A stretch of 23,607 bases of DNA from Roseburia_D sp964388945 (GCA_964388945.1 CAYMCM010000036.1:1-23607), one strand, 5' to 3'; positions 9,226 through 17,222 are shown, numbered from the stretch's first letter. Numbers and translations are program-made. The notes: generated from the letters alone by a model not told the origin.

Positions 9226-12076
9226 GAATTTGAAAGAGTTTCTGAAAAATTTCTTTAAGTCAAGACTGTTTGTTCTTTCAGCAGTCATGGTCTTGTTGTT
9301 TGTTATTTTGCTTGAACGCCTGTTCTCACTGCAGATTATAAATGGAGAAGAGTATCAGCAGAATTATACCTTGAAGATCAAAAGAGAAAAAGTGCTTCCG
9401 AGTACGCGCGGAAACATTTATGACCGCAATGGAGCGCTTTTGGCATACAATGAACTTGCATACTCGGTAACGATCGAAGATAATGGAAGTTATGATTCTC
9501 TGAAAGAAAAAAATGAAGCTATTAATGAAGAGATCGCTTCTGTCTTAAAAGTGCTGGATAAAAACAATGATCCGATCCAGAATGATTTCAACATTGTATT
9601 AAACGATGACGGAACGTATTCCTTTACGGTGGACGGAAAGACATTGCTTCGTTTTCTGGCAGATGTTTACGGACATAACGGGATTGATGAATTAAAGTAT
9701 AACAAGAAGCTTGGCTACAATGAAGCGGAGGCAACACCGGATCAGGTCGTTGCCTACCTTTGCAGAGAAAAAGGGTTTGCATTATCGGAAGATGCATATG
9801 CAAAAGAAGATTTATACCGGATACTGGTCATCCGGTATGCCATGTCGGAAAACAGTTATCAGAAATATATTGCGACAACGATCGCGACGGATGTAAGTGA
9901 TGAAACCGTTGCCTATGTAAGTGAGAATGCGACAAGCTTACAAGGAATGGAAATCTCGGAGGATACTGTCCGTAAATATGTGGATAGTGAATATTTTGCG
10001 CATATTATCGGCTACACCGGTAAGATCTCAGAAGAAGAGTATGACAGTCTTTCAGCGGAAAGTGATAATTACACCAAGACAGATGTGGTTGGAAAATCCG
10101 GTATCGAACAAGTGATGGACTTACAGCTTCAGGGTACGAAGGGATATGAGACAGTATATGTCGATAATCTGGGAAAAGTGATTGAAACTACGGATACAGT
10201 CAATCCGTCTGCAGGAAATGATGTATATCTTTCAATTGACAAAAATCTGCAGGAAGCGGTTTATGATCTGTTAGAGCAGGAGATAGCAGGAATCGTGTAT
10301 TCCAAGATCATCAATGCAAAAGATTATGTTGCCTCAGAGAATAGTACAGCTTCCGACATAAAAATACCAATTTATGATGTATACTTTGCATTGATCAATA
10401 ATAATGTCATCGATATTGATGCATTTGCGGGTGATGATGCAACAGCAACGGAAATGAAAGTACATCAGAAATTTTTGACTAAACAGGAGCAGGTGCTGTC
10501 ATCTGTCCAGATACAGCTTTCATCAGACAAACCGACCATATACAAAGATCTGGATGAAGAGACGCAGGCGTATCTGAGTTATATCGTTACAATGCTCTCA
10601 GCGGATCAGGTACTGCTTTCTGACAGTATTGATACCAGTGATGAAACGTATACGGCATGGAAAAATAACACGATCAGTCTGAAAGAATATCTGTATCATG
10701 CGATTGAAAGAAACTGGATCGATATTACGAAATTTACGGTCAATGAAAAATATTCGGATTCTTCTGAAATATATGACGCACTGGTCAATTATATTCTGGA
10801 ATCTTTAAAAACAGATCAGGGATTTTCCAAACGGATCTATAAATATATGATACACGATGATCTGATCGGCGGAACCCAGTTGTGTCTCATCCTTTATGAT
10901 CAGGGTGTTCTTGCCTATGACGAAGCTCAGGTGGCGGCATTGGAAAAGGGAAGCATCAGTGCATTTGACTTCCTGCGTGGAAAGATTCAGAATCTTGAGA
11001 TTACTCCGGCACAGCTTGCGCTGGATCCATGTACGGGTTCCTGTGTCATTACAGATACAAAGACAGGGGAACTGCTCGCGTGTGTAACTTATCCAGGCTA
11101 TGATAACAACCGCCTTGCCAATACCGTGGATTCTGCGTATTATGCGGCATTAAATGAAGATCTTTCGCTGCCGCTTTATAACAATGCAACACAGCAGAGG
11201 ACAGCGCCGGGATCGACGTTTAAGATGGTAACGGCAACTGCCGGACTGACAGAAGGCGTTTTATCTTCGCCTGCGGAGCAGATTCTGGATGAAGGACAGT
11301 TTACCAAAGTAACGCCAAGTCCGAAATGCTGGGTATATCCAAGCAATCATGGTTTGATCAATGTATCCGAAGCAATTCGGGATTCCTGTAACTTCTTTTT
11401 CTATGAAGTAGGATACCGTCTGAGCAGTTCAGGCGATACGTATAATGAGACAAAGGGCATTACGGCAATTCAGAAGTATGCGCAGATGTATGGACTGGGT
11501 GATACGACCGGGATTGAAATTCCGGAGAACAGTCCGCAGATCGCGACAAAAGTTCCGATCCTCGCGGCAATCGGACAGAGTGATAATAACTACACTACAA
11601 CAGAGCTGGCGCGTTATGTGACAGCAGTCGCGAATTCCGGTACGGTATATAATTATACTTTGCTTAGCAAAGTGACAGATTCGGATGGAAATCTGATCAT
11701 GTCTTATCAGCCGACTGTAAAAAATCAGATGGATGAGATCAGTCAGTCTACCTGGGATTCCATTCATTCCGGAATGCGCATGGTGGTGGAAAGCCATAAG
11801 GAATTTGATGGGATTCCGATCGCGGTTGCCGGAAAAACAGGTACGGCACAGCAGATACTGACCAGACCGAACCATGCACTGTTTGTCGGCTATGCGCCGT
11901 ATGAAGATCCGCAGGTATCCATTGCGACAAGAATCGCGTACGGATATACTTCGAGCAATGCCGCAGATCTGTCCGCAAAAGTTTTATCCTACTATTTCCA
12001 TATAGCAGACGAACAGACATTACTAAATGGTCAGGCAATGTCCGTAAATGATACGGCAAATGGCTTTGGCGATTAA
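9218..12076 (+). CDS. mrdA: Class B penicillin-binding protein 2 (peptidoglycan D,D-transpeptidase) with large insertion
   Basis: This monofunctional transpeptidase cross-links peptidoglycan and is expected to pair with RodA. Numbering from TTG 9218: membrane anchor at about 18-38, then the class B N-terminal module (RGNIYDRNG near 65, HIIGYTG, GKSGIEQ, LSIDKNLQ near 339-346), and the transpeptidase domain with S666-T-F-K669, S723-C-N and K873-T-G. It is about 950 residues where family members usually have 630-720; the excess is a segment of about 250 residues at roughly 358-606 between the LSIDKNLQ helix and the start of the catalytic domain. Start choice: the GTG at 9206 abuts the AAGGAG at 9201-9206 and cannot use it, so TTG 9218, 11 bases downstream and overlapping the mreD stop, is preferred; this is not certain. 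Confidence 0.93.
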   Translation: MFENLKEFLKNFFKSRLFVLSAVMVLLFVILLERLFSLQIINGEEYQQNYTLKIKREKVLPSTRGNIYDRNGALLAYNELAYSVTIEDNGSYDSLKEKNEAINEEIASVLKVLDKNNDPIQNDFNIVLNDDGTYSFTVDGKTLLRFLADVYGHNGIDELKYNKKLGYNEAEATPDQVVAYLCREKGFALSEDAYAKEDLYRILVIRYAMSENSYQKYIATTIATDVSDETVAYVSENATSLQGMEISEDTVRKYVDSEYFAHIIGYTGKISEEEYDSLSAESDNYTKTDVVGKSGIEQVMDLQLQGTKGYETVYVDNLGKVIETTDTVNPSAGNDVYLSIDKNLQEAVYDLLEQEIAGIVYSKIINAKDYVASENSTASDIKIPIYDVYFALINNNVIDIDAFAGDDATATEMKVHQKFLTKQEQVLSSVQIQLSSDKPTIYKDLDEETQAYLSYIVTMLSADQVLLSDSIDTSDETYTAWKNNTISLKEYLYHAIERNWIDITKFTVNEKYSDSSEIYDALVNYILESLKTDQGFSKRIYKYMIHDDLIGGTQLCLILYDQGVLAYDEAQVAALEKGSISAFDFLRGKIQNLEITPAQLALDPCTGSCVITDTKTGELLACVTYPGYDNNRLANTVDSAYYAALNEDLSLPLYNNATQQRTAPGSTFKMVTATAGLTEGVLSSPAEQILDEGQFTKVTPSPKCWVYPSNHGLINVSEAIRDSCNFFFYEVGYRLSSSGDTYNETKGITAIQKYAQMYGLGDTTGIEIPENSPQIATKVPILAAIGQSDNNYTTTELARYVTAVANSGTVYNYTLLSKVTDSDGNLIMSYQPTVKNQMDEISQSTWDSIHSGMRMVVESHKEFDGIPIAVAGKTGTAQQILTRPNHALFVGYAPYEDPQVSIATRIAYGYTSSNAADLSAKVLSYYFHIADEQTLLNGQAMSVNDTANGFGD

Positions 12077-12097
12077 GAAAAGGGGGCTTATTTCAAA

Positions 12098-12775
12098 ATG
12101 TCGCAACCGGTAATTTTAAAAAGTAACCGATATGGAATCAATCTGATCCTGGATGCGGATATGCCATTCGACCAGTTAAAAGAGGCAATTCTGGAAAAAT
12201 TCCGGGAATCCGAAAAGTTTTTTAAAAATGCGAAGATCGCAATTTCCTTTGAAGGACGCAGACTTTCGCAGGAAGAAGAATTTTCCATATTAGATATGAT
12301 CACAAAAAACACCTCCATACAGGTCATCTGCATTGTGGATCAGAATGAGATGCGGGAGCAGATGTACAAAGAAAAAATTGAAAGCTATTATCAAGATGTG
12401 GCGGATAACACGGGTGAGTTCTACAAAGGTACGCTCCGTTCCGGTCAGGTGTTAAAATGCGATACCAGCATTGTGATCATCGGAGATGTAAATCCGGGTG
12501 CCAAGATCATTGCAAAGGGAAATATAGTGATTCTTGGCTCTTTAAAAGGAAATGCCTATGCAGGTGCTGCGGGAGACGAGAGCTGTTTTGTGACGGCGCT
12601 TGATATGGATCCGGTTCAGATCAAGATCGGAAATGTTATTGGCAGGAGTGCAGACCGCGGACCGTGGGAAGCCATACGAAACCGCAGGCGGACGATGGAT
12701 CCGCAGATCGCACTGGTATCCGATGGTAATATTTTGATCGAACCGATCACCAGAGGATTGTTAAAACGTATATAA
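12098..12775 (+). CDS. minC: Septum site-determining protein MinC
   Basis: MinC blocks FtsZ assembly away from midcell after recruitment to the membrane by MinD. The N-terminal alpha/beta domain covers about residues 1-95. The C-terminal right-handed beta-helix is clear from about 105: a run of turns with GDVNPGAKIIAKGNIVILGSL, then GNAYAGAAGD and a conserved ALDMDPVQIKIGN segment that includes the MinD-binding face. At 225 residues it is normal for the family. An AAGGGGG site precedes the ATG, 21 bases after the PBP gene. Confidence 0.95.
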   Translation: MSQPVILKSNRYGINLILDADMPFDQLKEAILEKFRESEKFFKNAKIAISFEGRRLSQEEEFSILDMITKNTSIQVICIVDQNEMREQMYKEKIESYYQDVADNTGEFYKGTLRSGQVLKCDTSIVIIGDVNPGAKIIAKGNIVILGSLKGNAYAGAAGDESCFVTALDMDPVQIKIGNVIGRSADRGPWEAIRNRRRTMDPQIALVSDGNILIEPITRGLLKRI

Positions 12776-12830
12776 AATTATCATCATAGAATTATAGAAT
12801 ATAAATGAAAATTCAGGAGGATATTTCAAA

Positions 12831-13625
12831 ATGAGTGAAGTAATTGTTGTTACATCAGGAAAAGGCGGCGTGGGAAAAACAACGACCACTGCAAATGTAG
12901 GTACCGGACTTGCGCAGCTTAACAAAAAAGTTGTATTGATCGATACAGATATCGGACTTCGTAATCTGGATGTGGTCATGGGTCTGGAAAACCGGATCGT
13001 ATACAATCTGGTAGATGTAATAGAAGGAAACTGCCGTATCAAACAGGCGCTGATCAAGGATAAAAAGTATCCGAATCTGTTTTTGCTTCCGTCTGCACAG
13101 ACGAGAGATAAGACATCCGTAAATCCGGAGCAGATGAAAAAACTGGTGGAGGAGCTACGTGAAGAGTTTGATTACATACTGCTTGACTGTCCGGCAGGAA
13201 TCGAGCAGGGCTTCCAGAATGCAATTGCAGGAGCAAACCGTGCGCTCATCGTTACCACACCGGAGGTTTCTGCTATTCGAGATGCAGACCGTATCATCGG
13301 ACTTTTAGAGGCAAATGAGATCAAAAAGACGGAACTGATCGTAAACAGACTGCGTATGGATATGGTAAAACGTGGCGATATGATGTCGATCGAGGATGTA
13401 CAAGAAATCCTTGCCATTGATCTGATCGGTGCTGTTCCGGATGATGAACAGATCGTTATCTCGACCAATCAGGGTGAACCGCTCGTTGGAAATCACAATT
13501 CAATGGCAGGACAGGCTTATGAAAATATCTGCCACCGCATTATGGGTGAGGATATTCCGTTACTTGATCTGGAATCTAAAAGCGGTGTCTGGACAAAATT
13601 TGTAGGATTATTTAAGAAAAATTAA
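12831..13625 (+). CDS. minD: Septum site-determining ATPase MinD
   Basis: MinD is a membrane-cycling ATPase that carries MinC and is released by MinE. The deviant Walker A is GKGGVGKTT at residues 10-18, with signature lysine K11 and P-loop K16; the switch Asp residues D38 and D40 are in LIDTDIG. The C-terminal membrane-targeting helix is visible as WTKFVGLFKK. At 264 residues it is full length. A CAGGAGGA site lies before the ATG. The 55-base gap after minC is AT-rich but no good -35/-10 pair was found, so minCDE probably share one transcript. Confidence 0.98.
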   Translation: MSEVIVVTSGKGGVGKTTTTANVGTGLAQLNKKVVLIDTDIGLRNLDVVMGLENRIVYNLVDVIEGNCRIKQALIKDKKYPNLFLLPSAQTRDKTSVNPEQMKKLVEELREEFDYILLDCPAGIEQGFQNAIAGANRALIVTTPEVSAIRDADRIIGLLEANEIKKTELIVNRLRMDMVKRGDMMSIEDVQEILAIDLIGAVPDDEQIVISTNQGEPLVGNHNSMAGQAYENICHRIMGEDIPLLDLESKSGVWTKFVGLFKKN

Positions 13626-13641
13626 GGGGGAGAACAAAAAC

Positions 13642-13917
13642 ATGGGATTCATGGATTTCTTTAAGAAAAAGAGCTCCGGTGATGTCGCAAAAGACCGATT
13701 GAAACTTCTTTTGATCTCCGATCGGGCAGACTGTTCTCCGGACGTTATGGAAATGATAAAAAATGATATTATCCAGGTCATTTCAAAATATATGGAAATA
13801 GATGCGGAAGGGCTTGATATACAGATCACCCAGACAGAATCAGATGGAAATAACGGCAGTGTTCCGGCACTTTATGCCAATATTCCGATCAAGGACTTAA
13901 AACATTCCGGAAATTAA
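13642..13917 (+). CDS. minE: Cell division topological specificity factor MinE
   Basis: MinE stimulates MinD ATP hydrolysis and drives pole-to-pole oscillation or gradient formation of MinCD. The 91 residues show the N-terminal amphipathic membrane-binding stretch MGFMDFFKKK, the MinD-activating segment with AKDRLKLLLISDRA at about 16-29, and the C-terminal dimerisation domain (MIKNDIIQVISKYMEID). An AGGGGGAG site precedes the ATG, 16 bases after minD. Having MinE rather than relying on MinJ/DivIVA is typical of Clostridia, and fits the lack of divIVA in the later division cluster. Confidence 0.96.
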   Translation: MGFMDFFKKKSSGDVAKDRLKLLLISDRADCSPDVMEMIKNDIIQVISKYMEIDAEGLDIQITQTESDGNNGSVPALYANIPIKDLKHSGN

Positions 13918-13941
13918 CCGGATCATGCATGGGAAATAGTG

Positions 13942-15045
13942 ATGTTAAAACAATATAGCATAAGAAATTATCATTTTCGCCTGGTATGTTATGTACTGGC
14001 ATTGTCGGTGATCGGAATTCTGGTGATCGGCAGTGCAAAGGCTTCGGTACAAAAGACACAGATTATCGGATTATTCCTTGGACTTATCCTTATGGCGGTT
14101 GTATCCCTTGTGGATTACAGTTTTATTCTGCGTTTTAGCTGGCTGTTTTACTTTTTAAATATAGTGCTCCTTGCGCTGGTGGAAGTGATGGGAAGCAATA
14201 CAAACGGAGCAACTCGCTGGGTATCGATCGCAGGAATCCGTTTTCAGCCGTCTGAGTTATCAAAAATTATTATTATTTTATTTTTTGCGTATTTTTTTAT
14301 GAAGTATCAGGAGACACTTAATACGGTAAAGGTGCTGTTTGCTTCTTTTGCGCTGGTTGGGATTCCTCTCATTTTAGTCGTTACGCAGCCGGATCTTTCC
14401 ACAACGATCGTAACAGCATTAATTTTTGTATCCCTCTTGTTTATTGCGGGATTAAGTTATAAAATAGTATTAGGAGTCCTTGCAGTTTCTGTTCCGTCCG
14501 CGATCATTTTTTTGAGTCTGATCCTTCAGCCGGGACAGAAGATCCTGAATGATTACCAGTATCGTCGGATCATGGCATGGCTGAATCCAAAAGCCTATGC
14601 AGATGATGCATACCAGCAGCAGAATTCGATCATGGCGATCGGTTCCGGAAGACTCTGGGGCAAAGGATTGAATAATAATGATATTGCATCTGTAAAAAAT
14701 GGCAATTTCATTTCCGAACCGCAGACGGATTTCATTTTCGCCGTTGCAGGAGAGGAGCTTGGATTTGTCGGCGCAGCGCTTATCGTGATCCTGTTGTTTT
14801 TAATCGTGATCGAATGCATTCTGATCGCACGAAAGGCAAAGGATCTGTCGGGAAGACTGATTGCCTGTGGAATGGCATCCCTGATCGGATTTCAGGGATT
14901 TGTAAATATCTGTGTTGTCACCGGATTGATGCCAAATACCGGCTTGCCGCTTCCGTTCGTCAGTTACGGTCTGACGTCGCTGACTACATTATATATCGGC
15001 ATTGGACTGGTCTTAAATGTCGGACTTCAACCGAAAAAATATTGA
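13942..15045 (+). CDS. rodA: SEDS peptidoglycan glycosyltransferase RodA
   Basis: RodA polymerises lipid II into glycan strands with PBP2 during elongation. The protein has about ten membrane segments and SEDS landmarks in order: NGATRWVSIAGIRFQPSEL, TQPDLSTT, the loop GSGRLWGKGLNNND, EPQTDFIFAVAGEELG with the Asp equivalent to the catalytic residue of RodA, and NTGLPLPFVSYG. RodA is preferred over FtsW because of the mre-PBP2-min context. The usual SYGGSS run reads SYGLTS here. ATG 13942 is preferred to the adjacent GTG 13939 because of its spacing from the GGGAAA site at 13931-13936. The mgsA homologue follows after 16 bases. Confidence 0.9.
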   Translation: MLKQYSIRNYHFRLVCYVLALSVIGILVIGSAKASVQKTQIIGLFLGLILMAVVSLVDYSFILRFSWLFYFLNIVLLALVEVMGSNTNGATRWVSIAGIRFQPSELSKIIIILFFAYFFMKYQETLNTVKVLFASFALVGIPLILVVTQPDLSTTIVTALIFVSLLFIAGLSYKIVLGVLAVSVPSAIIFLSLILQPGQKILNDYQYRRIMAWLNPKAYADDAYQQQNSIMAIGSGRLWGKGLNNNDIASVKNGNFISEPQTDFIFAVAGEELGFVGAALIVILLFLIVIECILIARKAKDLSGRLIACGMASLIGFQGFVNICVVTGLMPNTGLPLPFVSYGLTSLTTLYIGIGLVLNVGLQPKKY

Positions 15046-15061
15046 ATGGGGGAAACACATC

Positions 15062-15457
15062 ATGAATATAGGCTTGATTGCACATGATTCAAAGAAAAAA
15101 CTGATGCAGAATTTCTGTATCGCGTATCGCGGTATTTTATGTAAAAATGAGTTGTTCGCAACCGGAACAACCGGAAGACTGATCGAGGAGGTTGCAAACC
15201 TTAACGTTCATAAATATCTGGCAGGACATCTTGGAGGTGCCCAACAGCTTGGTGCCCAGATCGAGCACAACGAGATTGATCTTGTGATCTTTTTGCGCGA
15301 TCCGCTCACACCAAAGTCGCATGAGCCGGACGTAAACAGTGTTGTCCGTCTTTGTGACGTGCATAATATTCCGCTTGCGACCAATCTCGCTACAGCAGAA
15401 CTTCTGATCAAGTCTTTAGACAGAGGAGATTTAGAGTGGCGTGAAATGTATAAATAA
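15062..15457 (+). CDS. mgsA: Methylglyoxal synthase homologue with catalytic Asp replaced by Ala
   Basis: Methylglyoxal synthase turns dihydroxyacetone phosphate into methylglyoxal and phosphate. The 131 residues align end to end with the family: AHDSKK (H8, D9, K12), ATGTTG (33-38), RDP (D80) and SHEPDV (H87, D90) are kept. The loop that in E. coli reads SGPMGGDQQ reads AGHLGGAQQ at 54-62, so the position of E. coli D71, a catalytic aspartate, is A60 (codon GCC, 15239-15241). Catalysis may be lost or altered while phosphate-binding residues remain. ATG 15062 is chosen over the in-frame upstream start at 15017 because GGGGGAAA (15048-15055) precedes it and homology begins at MNIGLIAHD. The gene overlaps the next by 17 bases. 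Confidence 0.88.
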   Translation: MNIGLIAHDSKKKLMQNFCIAYRGILCKNELFATGTTGRLIEEVANLNVHKYLAGHLGGAQQLGAQIEHNEIDLVIFLRDPLTPKSHEPDVNSVVRLCDVHNIPLATNLATAELLIKSLDRGDLEWREMYK

Positions 15458-16433
15458 GCATGCCCTTTGCGGGCTATTAGCAGTTGCCGTATTGACAGTG
15501 TCCGGCTGCGGCACCAGGGCGGCGGAGATAAAAAATCCTTATCCGGTATACAGTACGGCAGTTACCGATTCGCTTATCGCAGCAAGCGGAGAGGGCAGCG
15601 ATGCATTATCTTATTTTGCAGAAAATCTGTGCGTTGGAGGTCTTGAGAATACAGGGCTTGAAAATACGGATGCGCAGGTATGTGAAGGAGCAGGGCTTTT
15701 TAATACTGCGACCCGAACGATACCTTATGCTAAGAACATTTACGAACAGCTTTATCCAGCGAGCACAACGAAGATACTGACCTGCTATCTGGCATTGCAG
15801 TATGGAAATTTGGATGATATTGTAACAGTCAGCGAAAACGCTTCCAATATGGCAAGTGATTCTTCGGTCTGCGGATTGAAAGCGGGGGATCAGATTACAT
15901 TGCGGGATCTGCTTTATGGACTTATGATGCGCAGCGGCAATGATGCGGCTGTGGCGATCGCAGAACATATTTCCGGAGATACCGAAACATTTGCGGGGCT
16001 GATGAATACAACTTCAGTATCACTCGGTGCTACCGGAAGTCATTTTGTAAACCCGAATGGTCTGCCGGATGACAATCATTATACGACCGTATATGATCTG
16101 TATCTGATCTTTAATGCGGCAATTCAGAATGAAACATTTCTTGAAATTTTAAAGACAACGGATTATACTGCTAATTATATCAATGCGGCCGGGACACCTG
16201 TTTCACAGGATTGGATATCCACCAACAAATATCTTGCCGGAACGGAGACGGCACCCGACGGGATCACAGTACTTGGCGGAAAGACAGGAACCACGGGAGA
16301 CGCAGGTTATTGCCTTGTACTGCTAAGCCAGAATGCAAACGGTCAGAATCTGATCTCCATTGTTCTGAAAGCAGACTGCCGGGACAACCTCTATCTATTG
16401 ATGAATGAAATATTACGGCAATACGGAAACTGA
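15441..16433 (+). CDS. D-alanyl-D-alanine carboxypeptidase, putative lipoprotein
   Basis: This low-molecular-weight PBP (peptidase S11) trims the terminal D-Ala of peptidoglycan stem peptides. Catalytic motifs are S108-T-T-K111, S165-G-N167 and K281-T-G283. The N-terminus has two lysines, a hydrophobic core and the lipobox VSGC ending near residue 23, predicting signal peptidase II cleavage and lipid anchoring. No PBP5-type C-terminal beta domain or amphipathic anchor helix is present: the protein ends about 47 residues after KTG, and 330 residues is short for a DacA. The GTG start at 15441 overlaps the mgsA homologue by 17 bases, with GAGGAG 12 bases upstream. lspA, the processing peptidase, lies later in the window. 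Confidence 0.9.
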   Translation: MKCINKHALCGLLAVAVLTVSGCGTRAAEIKNPYPVYSTAVTDSLIAASGEGSDALSYFAENLCVGGLENTGLENTDAQVCEGAGLFNTATRTIPYAKNIYEQLYPASTTKILTCYLALQYGNLDDIVTVSENASNMASDSSVCGLKAGDQITLRDLLYGLMMRSGNDAAVAIAEHISGDTETFAGLMNTTSVSLGATGSHFVNPNGLPDDNHYTTVYDLYLIFNAAIQNETFLEILKTTDYTANYINAAGTPVSQDWISTNKYLAGTETAPDGITVLGGKTGTTGDAGYCLVLLSQNANGQNLISIVLKADCRDNLYLLMNEILRQYGN

Positions 16434-16458
16434 GAATCTGTTTTCTAATGCCGGATAC

Positions 16459-16464
16459 TATAAT
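16459..16464 (+). promoter_or_regulatory. candidate -10 element (TATAAT) for the P-loop protein gene
   Basis: A perfect TATAAT lies 30 bases before the probable start at 16494 and would place transcription initiation near 16471, leaving room for the GGAGG site. No convincing -35 hexamer is found at 16-18 bases upstream (ATCTGT-like), so this may be a weak or activator-dependent promoter inside a longer transcript. Confidence 0.35.
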
Positions 16465-16493
16465 ATAAAATGGTCTAATGGGAGGAAATGCCA

Positions 16494-16913
16494 ATGATAG
16501 AAATTATCGCAGGAGAAAAAGGAAAAGGAAAAACGAAACATCTGCTGGACAAGGTCAACCGTTCTGTTAAGTCGGCGAAAGGCAGTATCGTGTATCTGGA
16601 CAAAAGTCCGAAACATATGTATGAACTAAACAACCGAATCCGTCTAATCAATGTGGCGGATTATCCGATTTCAAACTGCGATGAATTCATGGGATTTCTC
16701 TGTGGGATTCTTTCTCGGGATCATGATATGGAAGAAATGTATCTGGACAGTTTCCTTACGATTTCATCACTGCAGGATGATGAGATGACGTATGCCATAA
16801 AAAAATTGGATGTCATCAGCGAAAAATTTTCCGTGAAATTCATTTTAAGTGTGTCAAAAGATGAGCGGGATTTGCCGGAGTGTGCAAGGGCAAGGATCAT
16901 TCTTTCTCTTTAG
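16494..16913 (+). CDS. Small P-loop ATP-binding protein of unknown function
   Basis: I do not recognise a specific family. The protein of 139 residues begins almost directly with a P-loop, GEKGKGKTK (residues 7-15 from ATG 16494), followed by a strand ending in Asp (SIVYLDKSP), and a second hydrophobic strand with Asp (MYLDSFLTIS) that could act as Walker B; it ends soon after VKFILSVSKDE. This compact layout recalls single-domain P-loop nucleotide-binding proteins of the thymidine kinase/RecA type, but no substrate motif is evident. GGAGG at 16481-16485 fits ATG 16494 (8-base spacer) better than ATG 16488 (2 bases). It is the last gene before a strong terminator, downstream of the D,D-carboxypeptidase. 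Confidence 0.75.
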   Translation: MIEIIAGEKGKGKTKHLLDKVNRSVKSAKGSIVYLDKSPKHMYELNNRIRLINVADYPISNCDEFMGFLCGILSRDHDMEEMYLDSFLTISSLQDDEMTYAIKKLDVISEKFSVKFILSVSKDERDLPECARARIILSL

Positions 16914-16934
16914 GCGATTCATTCCGCATAAAGT

Positions 16935-16970
16935 AAGGTGTCTTAAGCGTTTGCCTAAGACACCTTTTTT
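16935..16970 (+). terminator. Rho-independent terminator
   Basis: A perfect 11-base-pair stem, AAGGTGTCTTA (16935-16945) with TAAGACACCTT (16956-16966), closes a 10-base loop and runs into a T-tract ending at 16970. It ends the plus-strand cluster that finishes with the P-loop protein. It lies just beyond the stop of the convergent DUF378 gene and may serve that gene too, though the T-run on the minus strand is poor. Confidence 0.93.
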
Positions 16971-16976
16971 ACCGGA

Positions 16977-17189
16977 TTATGCTTCATTTACAGCGCGGAT
17001 GCGTCCGTAGGCACTGAGCAGATACAGGCCGCTGATGCCGACGATTCCGTAAACGATACGGGAAAGCCATGACATGTTTCCAAACAGGAACGCAACCAGG
17101 TCGAACCGGAAAAATCCGATCAGTCCCCAGTTAATGGCACCGATTAGCACAAAGGTAAGCAGTGTATAGTCTAATCCTTTTGAACTCAT
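16977..17189 (-). CDS. DUF378 family small membrane protein
   Basis: This 70-residue protein has two predicted membrane segments, about residues 8-28 and 42-62, and the family-typical IGAINWGLIGFFRFDLVAFLFG core found in DUF378/YuzA-like proteins. The function of the family is unknown. The start is set by an AAGGAGGA site on the minus strand, with the ATG at 17189-17187 reading MSSKGLDYTLL; upstream in-frame codons lack such a site. It is the only minus-strand gene in the window, convergent with the P-loop protein gene (sharing the terminator region) and divergent from the HlyD-like gene. Confidence 0.88.
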   Translation of the reverse strand: MSSKGLDYTLLTFVLIGAINWGLIGFFRFDLVAFLFGNMSWLSRIVYGIVGISGLYLLSAYGRIRAVNEA

Positions 17190-17222
17190 AAGTGTATCCT
17201 CCTTTTGGAATAGTATGTCACC

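Noticed and set aside
11429..12059. Long open frames on the minus strand opposite the PBP gene, and similar ones opposite mutS, mutL and lspA
   Set aside because: They are antisense to conserved coding regions, lack ribosome binding sites and have no recognisable protein motifs.
12776..12830. Possible separate promoter for minDE
   Set aside because: AT-rich with TATAAA at 12800-12805 but no -35-like hexamer at 16-18 bases; co-transcription with minC is simpler.
13922..13936. 15-base sequence ATCATGCATGGGAAA before rodA, also found at 17233-17247
   Set aside because: One 15-base match is within reach of chance in a window of this size; the rodA copy lacks the second arm of the inverted repeat and serves as its ribosome site.
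15017..15061. Upstream start for the mgsA homologue overlapping rodA
   Set aside because: The extra 15 residues have no family similarity and a GGGGGAAA site fits the ATG at 15062.
15062..17189. A defence or mobile island in the mgsA to DUF378 region
   Set aside because: No integrase, transposase, toxin, restriction or phage-like gene and no base-composition break are visible; the genes look like chromosomal core.
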